Numbered from the stretch's first letter, positions 22,342 to 35,931 are shown. The stretch is DNA of 64,000 bases from Pictodentalium vernedei (GCA_031216915.1 CM062294.1:166921455-166985454); one strand, 5' to 3'. A program made the numbers and translations. The notes: generated from the sequence alone by a model not told the origin.

Positions 22342-25300
22342 ATGATAAAAACAAAACCGTCTATCGTGGAAAAGTTATATTTGTCTACCGTACCCGAGTT
22401 GAAAAAGTACTGTAGCAATCTAGAAATTAAAAATTACAGTCATTACAGAACCAAAGGACAATTCATGGAAGCCGTGCATGAGGAGACCCGTGATCTAACA
22501 CTGGTGAAATTACAAGCCAAAGTGCATCAGTCACTGAATTTGAAAGGTGTTAAATACATGTAAAAAGATGAATGCACTGGTCATTTGCTCAATGAAAAGG
22601 GAATGGACGAAAGATCTACGGCAGCTACAAAAACTCGAATCATGAAAAATGAGAAGGCAGTGACAAAACAACGACAAACGACTGTGGAAACTAAGAAGAA
22701 GGTTCCTAAACGAAAAGTGGAGCGGGAGGTTTCGAAAGAGAATAAAAAAATGAAAAGTGGTGCAGTTTGAGATGACGATTCATCACAAAAAAAAACGATG
22801 GATGCAGTCGTGAGTGCGGTGAATGAAAAAAAGGGACAGGATGTGATACAGGGAATCGTAATCAAAGTGTTAGAGTGATCGTTGATTCCGATAGAACGAG
22901 ATGTCGCCATTAAAGGATTGTTTAAAACATTCGATGCGGTTACCAGTCTTGCAAAACTCGATCCCGAATCGTTCATGGAACGGGCGAAGGGTGGAGTGTT
23001 GGCGGTATTTCGAAAACATCTAGTTATGGGTCTAAAAATAAAAATGATCTTGCATTGTCTGATGTAAAGAGTCGACGTGGACACGGGGTGGGCACGGTGT
23101 AAGATGCCTATTTTCAATCTAAAATCGAGACTGTGTTTAGAGACGACGAATTATCCGATGTTTACGAAGTGATGAAAGACAAGATGTTGGAATCTATGGC
23201 TATTTATCAAGACAAGAGAAGTGGATGGACGTTCGAGAAGGTATTGAATCTCGAGATTCACGTGGACAGACACGACCCTTTGAGAACGTCTTCCTGTATA
23301 AAATTGCCTTATTTCGTATCTAGTAAAAATGCTGTGATTAACGTGAGAAATGAAGATGATAGCGAGTGTTTCAAATGGGCGATCACATCGGCCTTATATC
23401 CTGTGGAAAAGAATGCTGATAGAGTTTCCAAGTATGCGAGGACTTGTAAAAATCTCGATTGGATCGGAAGAACACGGTTGGAAGACATCGAGCATTTCGA
23501 AAAGTTAAATCCCACCGTGGCCGTGAACGTCTTGGGATACGACAAAGAGTATAAAGAAAGAATAGTCTATCCTCTCAGACTGACTTCACACGAAGAGAGA
23601 GAACAGTTTGTTAATTTGTTATTAATTTTCGAGAGTGACAATCAACATTATTGCTGGATTAAAAATATGAGTCGATTGCTGTTGATGCAGACTACTAAAC
23701 GTAAGGGCAAGTGTTTTTTTCTGTCTCAACTGCATGAATTCATTCCATTGTCAAAAATCGTTGACGCATCATCGGGAATATTGCAACGAAAAGAGAAGCG
23801 TTGCTGTCGAAATGCCTAAACCTAACACTTACGTGGACTTTCGCAACCGCAATAAAAGATTAGAACCGCCATTCGCCGTCTATGACGATTTCGAATGTTT
23901 CACCACAAAAATGAATTCTTGCCAGCCCGACGAGCGTTTTAAAATATTCGAAGAATGTACCTTCAGGCTATTGTTATTACGTGAAATGTTATTTCGACGA
24001 TCGAGAATCGTCAAGTCCATTCATCTACACTAAACGTTTGGAATGCGACGACGTGGCTCAAAAATTCGTGGAAGAGTTTGATTCGAAAATTCAAGAATTA
24101 TATGAAAAATTTTAAAAAACCCAAAGTCATAATCATCACGGCAGAGCAACAGCAAGAATACAACGAAACCACTGAATATCACATCTGTAGACAATCATTC
24201 GATAATGAGTCTGAAAATAATAAAAAAGTTAGAGATCACAATCACTATATTGGTCTGTTCCGTGGCGCGGATCACAATAAATGTAATTTAAGATTTTGAG
24301 ATGCTCAATTCTATCCGGAAATATATTTCACAATCTCTCGGGCTACGACAGTCACCTGTTTATGAAAAATATGGGTCTCACCGACGGAGAGTTGAGCTGC
24401 ATCGCGCAAAGCGACGAAAAATACATTTCCTTCACTAAATGGACGGTTGTTGATTAAAAGAGAGTCGTCGATGAACTGACTGAGAAAACGATTCCCATCC
24501 GTAGAGAGATACGTTTCATCAACAGTTATAAATTCATACTGGTCAGTCTGGAAAAATTAGTTGACAGTTTGAATAGGGAGAAATTTAAAAACACGAGTAA
24601 ACATTTTGATCAACGACAGTTGGTGGATGTCATATTGAGGAAAGGTGTCTACCCTTACAATTACATGAGTGATCTCGAGAAATTCGACGACACCACTCTA
24701 CCTCCTAAAGAAGATTTTTATTCGAAATTATACCAGTCTGACATTTGCGACGACGATTATGAACACATGCAAAAAAATGTGGAGATTATTCGACATGAAA
24801 TCCATGAGAGATTATCACGACTTCTATCTGTAAACCGACGTGCTTCTCTTGGCTGACGTGTTCGAAAATTTTCGACGAGTGTGTAGTCGACATTACGAAT
24901 CAGATCCGGCTTGCTATTTCATGGCACCTAGACTTGTCCAGGATGCTCTTTTGAAGACCAAAGTCCAATAGGAATTATTAACGGACATCGACATGTTGCT
25001 CATGTTTGAAAAGGCTGCAAGGGGTGGCATATCTATGATTTCCACCAGATATACTAAAGCTAATAATTCTCACATGGGAAAATACTGTGATTCGGAAAAA
25101 ACGAGTAAATATATACAATATTGGGATGCCAATAATTTGTATGGTTGGGCCATGAGTGATCCTTTACCGATCATAAATGTCAAATGGGTCGAAACATTAG
25201 AAGAAAAACAAAAATGGAGACACTATCCTAGTGTTCTAGAAGTCGATTTGGACTATCCGAAATGCTACACGATCTACACAACAACTGTCCGCTGGTTCCC

Positions 25301-26239
25301 GAACGAATGGAGGTGAACGGCATCGAAAAACTAATTTTCAATTTAAATCACAAACGCAATTATGTTGTCTACTGCAAAAATCTGAAATATCACATCGATC
25401 GAGGGATGAGATTAATCGACGTGCATCAAATCATTCGATTCAACGAGGAGCCTTGGATGAAAAAATACATCGATCTCAACACGAATTTAACAATACATGC
25501 TGAGTGCGACTTCGAAAAAGATTTCGCCAAACTCATGAACAATTGCATGTACGGGAAATCCTTGGAAAACATTAGGAATAGAACTGACATTTGACCCGTC
25601 TTGTCTGAAGAGAGATCGAGACAATTAATCTCGAAACCCAATTATAAACATAGAACCATATTCGATGAAAATCTATTGGCCGTACACATGCAAAAGACGC
25701 ATCTGAAGTTCGACAAACCCTGTTATATCAGAGCGGCCATCTTAGACGTCAGCAAGCAGTTGATGCATGAGTTTCACTACGATTATATCAAATCCAAAAT
25801 CGATTCAAAAGCCAAACTATTGTTCACCGACACAGACAGTTTGGTTTACGAGATACACACTAGAGACGTCGATGAGGACATAGCGCCAGACGTGAATGAA
25901 TGTTTCTACACAAGTAATTATCATGATGATCAGCCGTCTAAGATTCCAACGCGTGTCAATAAAAAGGTGGTAGGAAAATTCAAAGACGAGAGCGGTGGAA
26001 GACAGATCACCCATTTCGTGGGTTTGAGACCAAAATTGTACGCTTATCTCCTTGACGATGAAGAGATCAAGAGATGTAAAGGCATTCAAGCGTGTGTGAC
26101 AAATAAAAACACCACTTTCGACGAGCATAATGAGTGTCTTTTCGAAGGTTCGACGGTGTATAAAAAAGATGACTGTGATTCGAAGCTAAGAGTAATAGAT
26201 GTACACCAAAGAAATCATTGCGTTGATGGCCGACGATGA
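22342..26239 (+). pseudogene. POLB: Protein-primed family B DNA polymerase, E3 copy
   Basis: The N-terminal part is clearest here. From ATG 22342 a SAP-like motif (TVPELKKYCSNLEIKNYSHYR) is followed by a Lys-rich linker and the AKLDPESFMERAK...MGLKIKMILHC region, all in one frame but with four stops (about 22561, 22768, 22876, 23065). From 23133 the exonuclease and polymerase regions follow in shifting frames: YDDFECF, CHICRQSF, RDHNHYIG, YWDANNLYGWAM, NNCMYGK and motif C FTDTDSLVYEI near 25820. Motif C is the canonical DTDS, unlike DMDS in E1/E2. Exo I reads DDFE. The gene is dead, but it shows the full-length protein was about 1,300 residues. Confidence 0.92.
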
Positions 26240-26408
26240 TAAGAGAATTATATTTGTGGATAAAATACACAATTTCACACTCAGACATTATTCCACGATA
26301 ATTCCCCAAATTCGAGAGGATGAATGCAGTACGACTGAAGACATCAGAAAGTTGTAAGTTAAAACAAACTCGCGAGTTATAAATTAAAAAAAAGAATAAA
26401 AAGTATTT

Positions 26409-26833
26409 ATGAATAAGAAAATAAAACACATATCCATAGAAGGTGTTGTCTTACCCAACGAACCCTTATCCAACATTCAATGTCGAAGGCGGCAAAAGAT
26501 TTAAAAATCAAATGTTTTTGAGGTGTGTTTTCTAGAGATGCCTTACCGAGGAAAAAAGACGATTTGGAATGCGGAATTTCAAATCTGGATGATATCGGAG
26601 GTGAGGGCACGCATTGGGTCACGTGGTTTTCCAATCGGAATAAAAATGATTATTTCGATTGCTATGGAATCTCGCCGCCGATAGAAATAAGGAAGTATTT
26701 AATGTCAGTCATTTGCAATACCGAATGAGTGCATGCGCCGGATAGAGTGTTATGCAGTCACCTGTGTCTCTACTTTCTCAAGAGATGGTCGGAAGGAGAT
26801 CACTTTCAGGATATTCTCAACGATTTACACTGA
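26409..26833 (+). pseudogene. PRO: Adenain-like cysteine protease, E3 copy
   Basis: Same start (MNKKIK) and order as E1/E2, with the GTHWVTWF His region, YFDCYGIS and LCSHLCLY Cys region present but spread over frames. Frameshifts near 26490 and a stop near 26727 break it. Confidence 0.8.
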
Positions 26834-27004
26834 AGGAAAAAAAAATGATATATATATATAATATATATATAAATAAAGAATATAAAAAAAAATAAAATAA
26901 AAAAGTTATTATTTAAAATATAGTTATAAAAAAAGAAGTTATAATTAAAATAATAAAAAAGAAACTAAAAAAAAATTGAATAATAATAAAAGAACAGAAC
27001 AAAC

Positions 27005-28018
27005 ATGGCAGTCGATAAATTTGGTCACATGATGATAATGAAGGTACTTCTAGAAAGAAAGGAAAAATGTCGAAGTTAGTGGTGACATTGCGGACTTGGA
27101 CGAATGATACGGTCAGAGATACGAACCTCGAGAAGAACCTTTAAACTTAAACAATAAGAAAATCTACAATCTTTCTGAACCGATCGATCTGGCAGATGCT
27201 GCGACTAAAAAATACGTCGATAGAGGAGACGAAATTTACGGCAGAACATGAAAGATAATTACGTGAATAAAGACATGATGGACGATCTCGACTTGAAATC
27301 TAAACAAGTGGTGAACCTAGCGGATCGTAGAGATTCGACCGATGCCACCACTAAAAGATATGGGGATAATGCTCACACGAGAATCAGTAAACATCTGAGA
27401 GATCGCTATGTTCCTAAAGTGATGCAGTTCGAATTGAATGTGAATTCTAACAAGATAACCAATGTGTCCGTTCCCACGAATCCCAATGATGTGGCGACCA
27501 AAAAATGCGGGTGATATCATGGAACCAAACTGGACATGGGAGGACACGCACTCTCGAATCTGGCAAATCCCGTGCACATGCCGGATGCCTGAACTCTGAT
27601 CTCCATTGTGGAAAAGATAAAATATGTCAGACAATTGATCACCGTTTGGGCCGAGGAGAGCGGTGCGTTAGAAGAGGGAAAAACTGAATAGTCCTTTGGA
27701 AACGGAGGTAACGGACCGCTGCACGGTCAGATAGGATATCCCATGCTGGTGGGAGGTAGATTATTCGAATGAGTCTGACTTTTATGGACTTAAACAACAG
27801 AGCAGTCGTCAATCTAGTGGTGATCGGTGTGGAAACCAATTAGAGGTACAGAGTCGAAAAGGTGAAGGATCAACACTTGAACACCAGCATCTTCAGTACA
27901 CCTCTCAAGGTGCAGATGGGGAATAGGATCAATTTCAAGACAAAAACCAATAATCCCAAAGCCACCACTTCCATGGTCTCTCTGTTGATTGAACTCAATC
28001 CTCTAAACAAACAGTGAA
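27005..28018 (+). pseudogene. Fibre-like protein, E3 copy
   Basis: Recognisable DAATKKYVD and DVATKK repeat units, then the C-terminal tip region ending LIELNPLNKQ, all broken by many shifts and stops. It is about 340 bp shorter than E1/E2 because part of the repeat region (around 27515) is deleted. Confidence 0.75.
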
Positions 28019-28083
28019 AAAAAAGAAATATATATAATTACTTTTGTGATGCAGAGGAAACAACTCAAAATAAAAAAAAAAAT

Positions 28084-28127
28084 AAATGTAATTGGAATAT
28101 TCAATCTCTCAAAATCCAGTTACATTT
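28084..28127. terminator. Hairpin between convergent genes, E3
   Basis: AAATGTAATTGGA pairs with TCCAGTTACATTT (one mismatch), between fibre (+) and capsid (-), followed by a T run. Same position as in E1 and E2, different stem sequence. Confidence 0.5.
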
Positions 28128-28223
28128 TATTTTTTTTTTGGGGGGGGGGGATTTTTAATTATTTTATTTATTACTTTTTTGGGGTATTTTAATTTTTTTT
28201 TTTTTAATAATTATTATTTTTCA

Positions 28224-29498
28224 TCAAATGATGGATATTTTTTGTCCGTCCGATTCGAATTCTAACTCTGTATCCGATAGGACTAGGGCAAAAGCCTCGG
28301 TTGTCTTTGGCACATTCCTCTTGAATTGCATTTAGATCTGAATGTCTAAGACGCTGCTCTTGAGTCACTCGCTCTGTTTACTAACGTCGAATACGAACAG
28401 GGGATACATCGATTTGTATTCGGTGGGAGTGAAGTTAGGATTACACATCAATTCGTCCAGTCGATGATATTTCTTTCTGAAATCGTCGACGTATAGGCTG
28501 CATAAATCGTTCTTATCGAAAGAGGCGTTATAATCAACGGCTGGATATCTCGTGGCGTTTAGAAATACCTGCATGTTTCTCAAGTTACAATGATCGAACA
28601 GGGAAGGATTTTTCTCTTGAGACCCATCCATATCAGTCTGAAATGCCACTACGATGAATCGTGGTCTTTCCGAAGCAGATTTCACGGTCAATCTCCAATC
28701 GAACTGAGCGGTGGATGATGGAATACTAACCGTGTCGCACTGTCTCATTCTAAATCCCACCGGTAATTTACTCGTCGATTCAATGATCTTGTAGAGACGT
28801 GTTTTCTCCACGATTGAAGGCAGCACGTGTGAAACGAACCAAGATATCTTGTTCAGATGTATCTTACCCGCATCGGTCGCAGCAGGTCTCATGATGGCTT
28901 CGTCGTTTCCTTTTCGAATCAATGTCAGATTGTGCTTGAATCCGTAGAGAATCTTATTGTAATCTTCTGCAAATCCAAATATGTATTTCAGAGGTATCCT
29001 GTACGAAAACGTTCCTTTAGGTCTCGACGTTTTGACGACATAGTCGAATCTCATGGTGGCACCGGCATTAGCTGCATTCATGTCGGCGACCGTGTCTTTC
29101 ACCCACAATTGATTCAGTCCTTTATATTTTGAAAAAATCATCTTTATAGTCAAGAGCCCGTACATAGTGGTGGCTTGCCCGGGATGAAACACGGATTATA
29201 TATCTTGTCCCGACAGCGTGTATTTTATACTACTGGACAGATGCATCATGCCAGTATTGGCTAGAGTGACTACATCGACATCAGCATAATCACTTCCGTC
29301 TTCCTTGGTGAGACGTCCCTGTATCCCAATGTAACCTTTGCTGGGGTGGACGAACAGACCGTAAGTCTCGACATTGATTCTTATCTCTCTGGCATTGTTT
29401 AGACACATTCCTGTGACGGGTTCATACTCATGAACTTCGTATTCTTGAATGCTTTCGTCTCCCAATAGACCTTTGGTTATATCTAATATATTCGTCAT
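28224..29498 (-). pseudogene. MCP: Major capsid protein, E3 copy
   Basis: From ATG 29498 the frame is open except for a TAA at 29193-29195 (GAA in E2), a TGA after KQSE at 28362-28364 and another stop close to the C-terminus. Shared blocks include IQEYEVHEYEPVTG, VFHPGQATT, PVGFRMRQCD and YPAVDYNASFDKND. No cargo gene follows it, in contrast to E1 and E2. Confidence 0.68.
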
Positions 29499-29588
29499 GT
29501 TTCTTTTGTTAATTCGTTTGCTTTTTTATTATATTTTTTTTTCAATTATTATTTTATTTATTTTTTTTTCCTTAATATATGTGTGTTT

Positions 29589-30891
29589 TTAAAATGCCGT
29601 CTTCAGCAATTCTTGCTCGTAAAATGTTCCAATGATTTCTCTGCTGCATCTTCGTCATCCTTTAACTCTTCTATTTCGTAAAACTCTGGATCTGTGTGAA
29701 ATATTCTAACGATCGTAAAGATGTCCTCGGTCAATCGAGGAGTGTAACCTTTCACGAAGAGTGAAGTGATTCTCACTTGATCGCCGACTGGAAATTTCGG
29801 TGGTTTGGACTCCTTCTTGATCTTAATCCTTTCGGGATAGAGATTCACTAAGACGCATCTTTCATTTCGAGGATCGATAGCTTCTGCAGGCATCATCTTG
29901 ATCTATCTGTGTCACGTGTTGTTGTATTCTTCAACCATTTCGGCCAGGATATCGATATGTTTCTTGATCAAATTGGCGGTAAAATACTTGTACATTTCCT
30001 TCATGGATCTATTCCAACATTCGATCATGTTAGCTTTCCCTTCGTTTTCGACGGAATAGAGGTCGGCCAACTGATGAACGTGACCATTGTAAAATTATTT
30101 CCCCTTGTCCACCCACAATTTATTCGGTTTTCGAGAAGACAATGCAAATATGCTCTTCAGAGCCTCGACCACGCATGCTCCCAATTTATTCTTCAGAGTT
30201 CTCACCCATCCGTATTTCGAAAACACGTCAATGACCATCAGTCTGAATTTAACGCCCTCGTTTCATCTCGAAACTGATTTCATGTCAATCAGGTAGGCCG
30301 ACCAGATCTGATCCACACCCTTCGTGAACACCCTTGTCCTTCGTAATTTATGCATGACGGGCTTGTGTAGTTTGTCCGCCAATGCATTCGTAAATAATTT
30401 TTTCTGGACTCTTTTGTTTTATCAAAGCATCTGAATCGAAGTTTGGTACCGATCACTTTACCGACCAGCGAGCATTCGATTCTCTCTCTCCTAGTGGGAT
30501 TCGGTATATTTTTCATTTTCATCAACATGTTTTTATTGCAGATTCGATTACGAGGCTCAATGTCGGGATGTTTAGCGTAGCACAGATCGTGAGCGTAAGC
30601 AGCCAAATCCACCATATTAATGGGTTTGCTCCAAGATTTAGAAGACAGATCTCGATTCAACCTCTTATTTAATTTCGTGCCAGGTCCCGTGAATTGATGT
30701 CCTGGCAGATCCATTTTGAAAGGTAGATTATTAATCCTATTATTCGCCAGGCCAGCAACGCCTTTGATGAATTGCGTCTTGGTCAAACCGCACACTTTAC
30801 ACGTTCCGCGAAGCATGGGTCTGTTATTTTTTGTCAGTACTTTTTTAACGTTAACCATATCAGTAACTCTCTTGCATTTGACGCAATACAC
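29589..30891 (-). pseudogene. INT: Zinc ribbon + PLA2-like domain + integrase, E3 copy
   Basis: From ATG 30891: two CxxC pairs, then LPGHQFTGPGTKLNKRL and YAHDLCYAKH (PLA2 loop and His-Asp dyad), then a frame change near 30430 and a decayed integrase core to 29589. The metal-binding Glu region reads MIECWN and the middle Asp WVDKGK, followed by a stop. The 28-residue D-to-E spacing matches E1/E2. Confidence 0.88.
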
Positions 30892-30993
30892 TTGTTTTTC
30901 GTATATATTTAATTACTTATTTTCGAATTTTTAATTTATATATATAATTTATTTTTTAAAATTTTTTTCTTCTTTTATATATATATTTTTTTT

Positions 30994-31650
30994 TCAATCG
31001 CTGCTTCCGGAATCTTTTTTCCGGAATCGTCTCGCTTCTTCCCTACCATTTTCCATGAGAGAATCCTTCAGTTGTTCCTTCGTGATCTGATGACTCTTGA
31101 CTCTTATATTCGCATTTATGACTTCGTATTTTTGTTTTTTGTTTAATATGCCGACGTATTCGTCGTCCGAAATCCTACCATCTTTCAACGTCCAGGAGAT
31201 CTTATCTGACATGGTGTCGATCTTTGCATCGGCCAAAATGCTGATGTTTTCATGCTTCCTGGTCTTTATATATAACTTCTTAGCGAAAAATTTTCCGATT
31301 GTACTAACGAATCCGGCAGTCAAAGCCAATCCTTCTACGGCCAACACGACCGGAAGAGAAATGTCAGGGGTCGACAAAAGACTGATTCCATCAACATTCA
31401 AACCCATAGAGGCCACGACGAGAGTCAAATCCACACCATTCACAAATTTATCTAATCTCGAATATTTCTTATTGAGTGAACGACGAGAATCTCTCTCATG
31501 TCAGATACAACTGAATTCTATTGATTTGTTCGATTCGATACCTCTGGGCCACGTCGTCACTTACTCCTCGTTCAGAAGTGGTGGTAGAAAAGGTGCCAGG
31601 GCTCAACGCTCGACCTCTCTAATGGTGGATACATTTTTTACTTCAAGTTT
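30994..31650 (-). pseudogene. Conserved two-TM membrane protein, E3 copy
   Basis: The hydrophobic hairpin and C-terminal half (31443-30994) are open. The N-terminal part upstream is broken by frame changes and stops. Homologous to the E1 gene at 8807-9469. Confidence 0.75.
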
Positions 31651-31746
31651 GCGTTTTTTATTTTTTTTTTTATTTATATATATCTATCTTTTTATCAATT
31701 TGTTTTTATTTTATTTTCATTCCTTATTATTTAGCGAAATTTTTTT

Positions 31747-32049
31747 TTAGTGGTTTTCCCTTTTCAACAATAATTCCAAAACACGTCCCCTGTCTTCAGT
31801 GGTGAGACCTCGATGAGCTAACATTATCTCTTCCAAATTAGGCATGAAATATGTTGTGATGATGTCTTCCCATTCCATCGTAAGACATGAATGATTAACA
31901 TGGTTAAAATCTCTCTCCTCCCGACAACCAAGGCATCTTTTGTGCAAAACCTGAGAAAGTTGTTTATTCACGCAGATCGTGTAAGCTCTGCACAGTGCTC
32001 TTCAAAGAAACCAAGCCCTCGATTCCATAGAAGCGTTCGTTTCACTCAT
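31747..32049 (-). pseudogene. Small Cys/His-rich protein, E3 copy
   Basis: From ATG 32049, with an in-frame TGA near codon 16, then CLGCREERDFNHVNHSC, the same CxxC...H...C core as E1/E2. About 100 residues, shorter than E2. In E3 it is followed by the capsid block, not the TIR. Confidence 0.7.
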
Positions 32050-32442
32050 AATTATTATATATATATAAAAAAAGTCCTAAAAAAATATTTTTTATAATCT
32101 TTTTTATATTCTTATTTTTTTTTTCTATTATTTTTTTTCGTATATTTTTTTTTATTTTCTGTTCGTATATATATATGTTACGTTTTTTATAACAACACAT
32201 TCTACTCATCGCATCATCAACTGAATGAACGAATACTTCTCATATATTATGATCGCGTGTATTATAGGAAAGAGATGATATTTTTTTGAAAGAAAGATTT
32301 TATGATTTTTGTATTTTGATAAAACCATTTTTTTATCGTCATCGTCGTCGTCATCATTAGAATGATAAGGGTAATAATTGATAATGATGTTTAACCTTTT
32401 AGTAAATTCGATGCACGATCTATTTGATGTAAATGAGTGTAA
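32050..32442. other. A/T-rich spacer at block junction, E3
   Basis: T runs, a TATATATATA run near 32166 and a short GTC microsatellite near 32340. No gene seen. It lies where the flipped replication block meets the capsid block. Confidence 0.4.
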
Positions 32443-32739
32443 TCAGCAAATAAATTCCAAACATGTGCGAATGGACTTTTCAATATTTTCATCACCACCA
32501 TGATCGAATACATTAACTACGTTTTTCTCGCCAAAATTAATGTAAGGATATTTCACGTAAATGTAACATTCTACAAGTTTCACTTCGTATTTTAAATGAT
32601 CGAGGATATCTATAATCATGTGATAATCTTGGTAAGACACATTGTTTTCGTTCGTACACTTCATCATTTCGATATTTTCGAAATAGCTTTGAATCAGGAA
32701 TATGAATAACAATATTAAAAAAAACATCAGTCCGTACAT
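32443..32739 (-). CDS. Small signal-anchor protein, E3 only
   Basis: A 98-residue open frame. The first 20 residues (LMFFLILLFIFLI core) form a strong signal peptide or anchor, then a charged domain with three Cys follows (one near 28, one near 58, one last). No family recognised. It follows the pX-like gene on the same strand, a slot that holds a different small gene in E2. Confidence 0.5.
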   Translation of the reverse strand: MYGLMFFLILLFIFLIQSYFENIEMMKCTNENNVSYQDYHMIIDILDHLKYEVKLVECYIYVKYPYINFGEKNVVNVFDHGGDENIEKSIRTCLEFIC

Positions 32740-32931
32740 GCGTTGTGTACGATTTGTTCCAATTGAATTCTTTTTAATGCGTACTCATGTAAATGTTCAG
32801 AAAAAGCTAAAAGCTTTTCGTAAAACGAACGTTTTGTTAACACGTCTGTTGGAAGATGTTTTTTTTTTCCTTCCTTTCTCTTCATTTTTTTTTTTTTTTT
32901 AAGTAAAGTTTGTTTTTTTTAATTTTCATTT

Positions 32932-33556
32932 TTATAATAACATACTCGGATGCGGTATATTCTTAAATGGCGAATTCGGACCCAACAACAAACCTTCACC
33001 AATCGGTACCACATTCTATCCGGTCTTCAGATAGAGACCATCTCCGTCGAAAGCATCGCCACCACCCTTTCTCACAGGCCCTAGATACGATTCTTTACCT
33101 TTAACGTCCACGTGACACATGGATCCTCCCTTCTTCAAAAACAGTCCATTTCCCTTCTTCAAAAACAGTCCTCTACCCATTATTTTGTAGACTCCCGAAC
33201 TAGCGAGTCCCGAGAGAGCTCCCATGCACAGAGCCTGCAACACCAATCTTTGTGAGAATGGGTAATACTTTGGTGGCGAGTACCGCCAATAGCAGTAAGA
33301 AACCGCCTTTCATTCTCAGATTATGTCTCAATTGAGTGGGACTCAGTCTCACTGTCGTTCCCATTCGATTACGAATCGCTTTCTCCATCCTTTTGATTTG
33401 AGTTTTAGTCCAGGAAATTTGATTGCGACCGCCACTCTCCAGATCTTGAAGACTGAATTTAAATCTAATGGCCTCGCCTCGATTTATCAACGCTCTGTGA
33501 AGTTTAGCTTTCTGCCCTTCTGATATGTTCACGTTTTTAAGTACGTATCGAGTCAT
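32932..33556 (-). pseudogene. pX-like membrane-active core protein, E3 copy
   Basis: N-terminal basic region (MTRYVLKNVNISEGQK), RLSPTQLRHNLRMKGGFLLL leading into a hydrophobic stretch, then glycine-rich LFLKKG repeats, here duplicated. One frame change near 33230 breaks it. Confidence 0.65.
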
Positions 33557-33732
33557 ATTTATTTTATTATTTGATTTGATTTTATATATATATATTTTTT
33601 TAAATTATTAATATTATAAGTTTCTTCTTTTTTTTCTTATATAATATACAAATAAAACCTAAAACTTCTTTAATTAAAAAAAAAAACTTTTTTTTTTAAG
33701 ATATTATTTTCAAATTATTTATTATTTTTTTT

Positions 33733-34466
33733 TCATATCTCTCTGATGTGAAATTGTATAGTCACTCTCTCTCCTCGGAGATCTAACAGATCGCCGTTCT
33801 GATCCGTCAAAGTGGTTTTGATGCTATACAACAGGTCCAGAATCATAGATAGATAGACGAGATTTCAAGGTTGCTACACTATCTTGTAACCTGGTGAAAC
33901 GTCCGGAAACAATGAGTAGATTGTAGGCTGAGCGCTACCGTCGACGTAACTTCCCACATTGACATTCATTAAAATGCGATTGACAGCGAGAATGTCGACC
34001 ATATTTTCGGACGTGGCGTGACCTCGATACATATTTCAATCGAATCCCAACATCTCGCCGATCGAATTTTCTGCACTAAAATCCACTCGAAAAAATAATC
34101 TCCCAAGTCTAATATCATCTGTAGAGTACTCGTATTGGTAGCGAGTCTTATCATCTTGCTTCTGTGACCGTCGGTCTTCCGTCTCGTCTGAATGTGACTG
34201 TTCAGATCATCTATGTCATAACTCCCTTTGGGAATTCAAATCTCGAAGCAATCCACTCTGTTGGAATATTTGAACGCGTTATTATTTTTGGTGATGTTGG
34301 GAAATGAATAGTAAGTCTCGACATTAACAAACGCCATCGCGTATCTCTTTTTCTTCTTCAATTCGATGGAAGGTTCGAATTTCGTAATGAATTGAGTTGT
34401 GTCGTGACTCACTACGATTTTCGCAGTCGTATTCTCAACTACCTGTTCTAATAAATGTTCTGACAT
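33733..34466 (-). pseudogene. Penton-type minor capsid protein, E3 copy
   Basis: Aligns with the intact E2 gene over its whole length: an N-terminal FEPSIELKKKKRYAMAFVN block, the LNSHI region and the C-terminal TLTDQNGDLLDLRGE-type block ending HIREI. Several stops and shifts after residue 76. Confidence 0.6.
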
Positions 34467-34544
34467 TTTATTATTTATTATTTATATATTTTATGTTTTA
34501 TCGATATTTTTTTATTTTTATTTTCTTCTCTTTTATTATCGGGA

Positions 34545-35305
34545 TTATAAAAAAAAATCGTCGAATCCGCTTCGATATTTTCCGTTGTTAAATTCGCTAG
34601 TCAAATCGATCACCACGAAATTGTGAAGTCCTTTCTCCCACACCTTCTTACAGAATCTCCTGAATTCTTCCCTGCTCATGTCATTGGCCACGTGATCTCC
34701 ATAGATGTGATTGAGATTCTTGAGATCCTCACGAAAGAGGCACAGAAAATTAGCATTCTCACTTATCATCTGTCTCGGCAGTCGAAAATAATTATGAGAC
34801 AGATAGAAACAATCCATGTTGCTGTGACGTCTTCGAATGTAATACGATTTGCATTGATTCTGTCTCTCCAACAGCAGATCGTCGAAGATCATGAGATTCT
34901 TATTCTCCAACTTCAACTGTCTGGGATCAGGCACGTCATCGGCGTTCTCGTAAAACAGACATTCCACATTCGAACACTCGGTGTTTCTCCTAGTCAGTTC
35001 TATCGATGCCCCTTTCTATATATTCAAAGTCTTGTGTCCCTCGAATTCGCCTCGATTGTCGAACATTCACGCCATGACGTCCTTGGGTAATTTACGATTC
35101 ATGCACTCTCGAAGTAATCTGTATTCCGGTTGAAAGAGACTCTTGCCGAGAACAAATAATCTGTCGTAATCCATCCCGTCAGGTTGCAACAATAGATTCA
35201 TAAAGAGATTGGTCTTCGATTTTTCCACTATCAGACCTCTTATGCTCTTGGGAAAGAACTCGTCATTCGACCTCTTGGTCATTGCGTCATTCCAAGACAT
35301 GTCTT
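34545..35305 (-). pseudogene. ATP: Genome-packaging ATPase, E3 copy
   Basis: Homologous to the E2 ATPase. The Walker A loop is destroyed (LIVEKSKTN where E2 has a full GxxxxGKT). Walker B LMIFDDLL is kept. A frame change near 34990-35070 splits the gene. Confidence 0.8.
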
Positions 35306-35440
35306 TGATATCTATTTTTTTCCCAGTTTTTTTTTAACTATGTTTTGAACTATGTTTTAAATTCAATTTTGAACGATGTTTTTTGTCTATTTTTTTTTTA
35401 TTTTAAATCCTATTTTATATATATTATTTATAAAAGTTTT

Positions 35441-35821
35441 TTATTTATAAATCACTTTCAATCCCGATCCTTTCATCATTTTAGCTAAGTCTTGTATCGG
35501 TACGATATCATCATAGAAGTCCCGTCAACCTCTCGATTCGATTCTCGATCGTTTGGCAGGTGGTGGAGTTATCAATTTATTAATCAATGCATCGACACCT
35601 CTCTTGCGAGCTTCCGAAGCTATTCTACCACTCTCTTCGGTCCCCACTTTCTTACCCGCATCGATCGCCGTCTTCTTTCCAATTTTGAGAGCACTCGATG
35701 CGATCTGTTTTGCGGCATTGCCAGTGCATTTACGAGTTAAAAATCACAGCATCGAATCCATGATGCCCGATAAACCATAGACGAAAGATTTAGCGCATGC
35801 CCTGTTATTTATCACTAACAT
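35441..35821 (-). pseudogene. Small Ala/Lys-rich core protein, E3 copy
   Basis: Starts MLVINNRAC and ends near GLKVIYK, with the same order of Ala/Lys-rich segments as the intact E2 gene at 55095-55475. Stops interrupt it. Confidence 0.6.
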
Positions 35822-35931
35822 TTTTTTTTTGTTTTCTTTTTTAAAATCGTTTTTTTTTTTATTATTTTTGAATAAATATGTATATTTTTTTATTTACTTA
35901 ATATTTTTTTTCTTTTATCTTACTATTTTTA

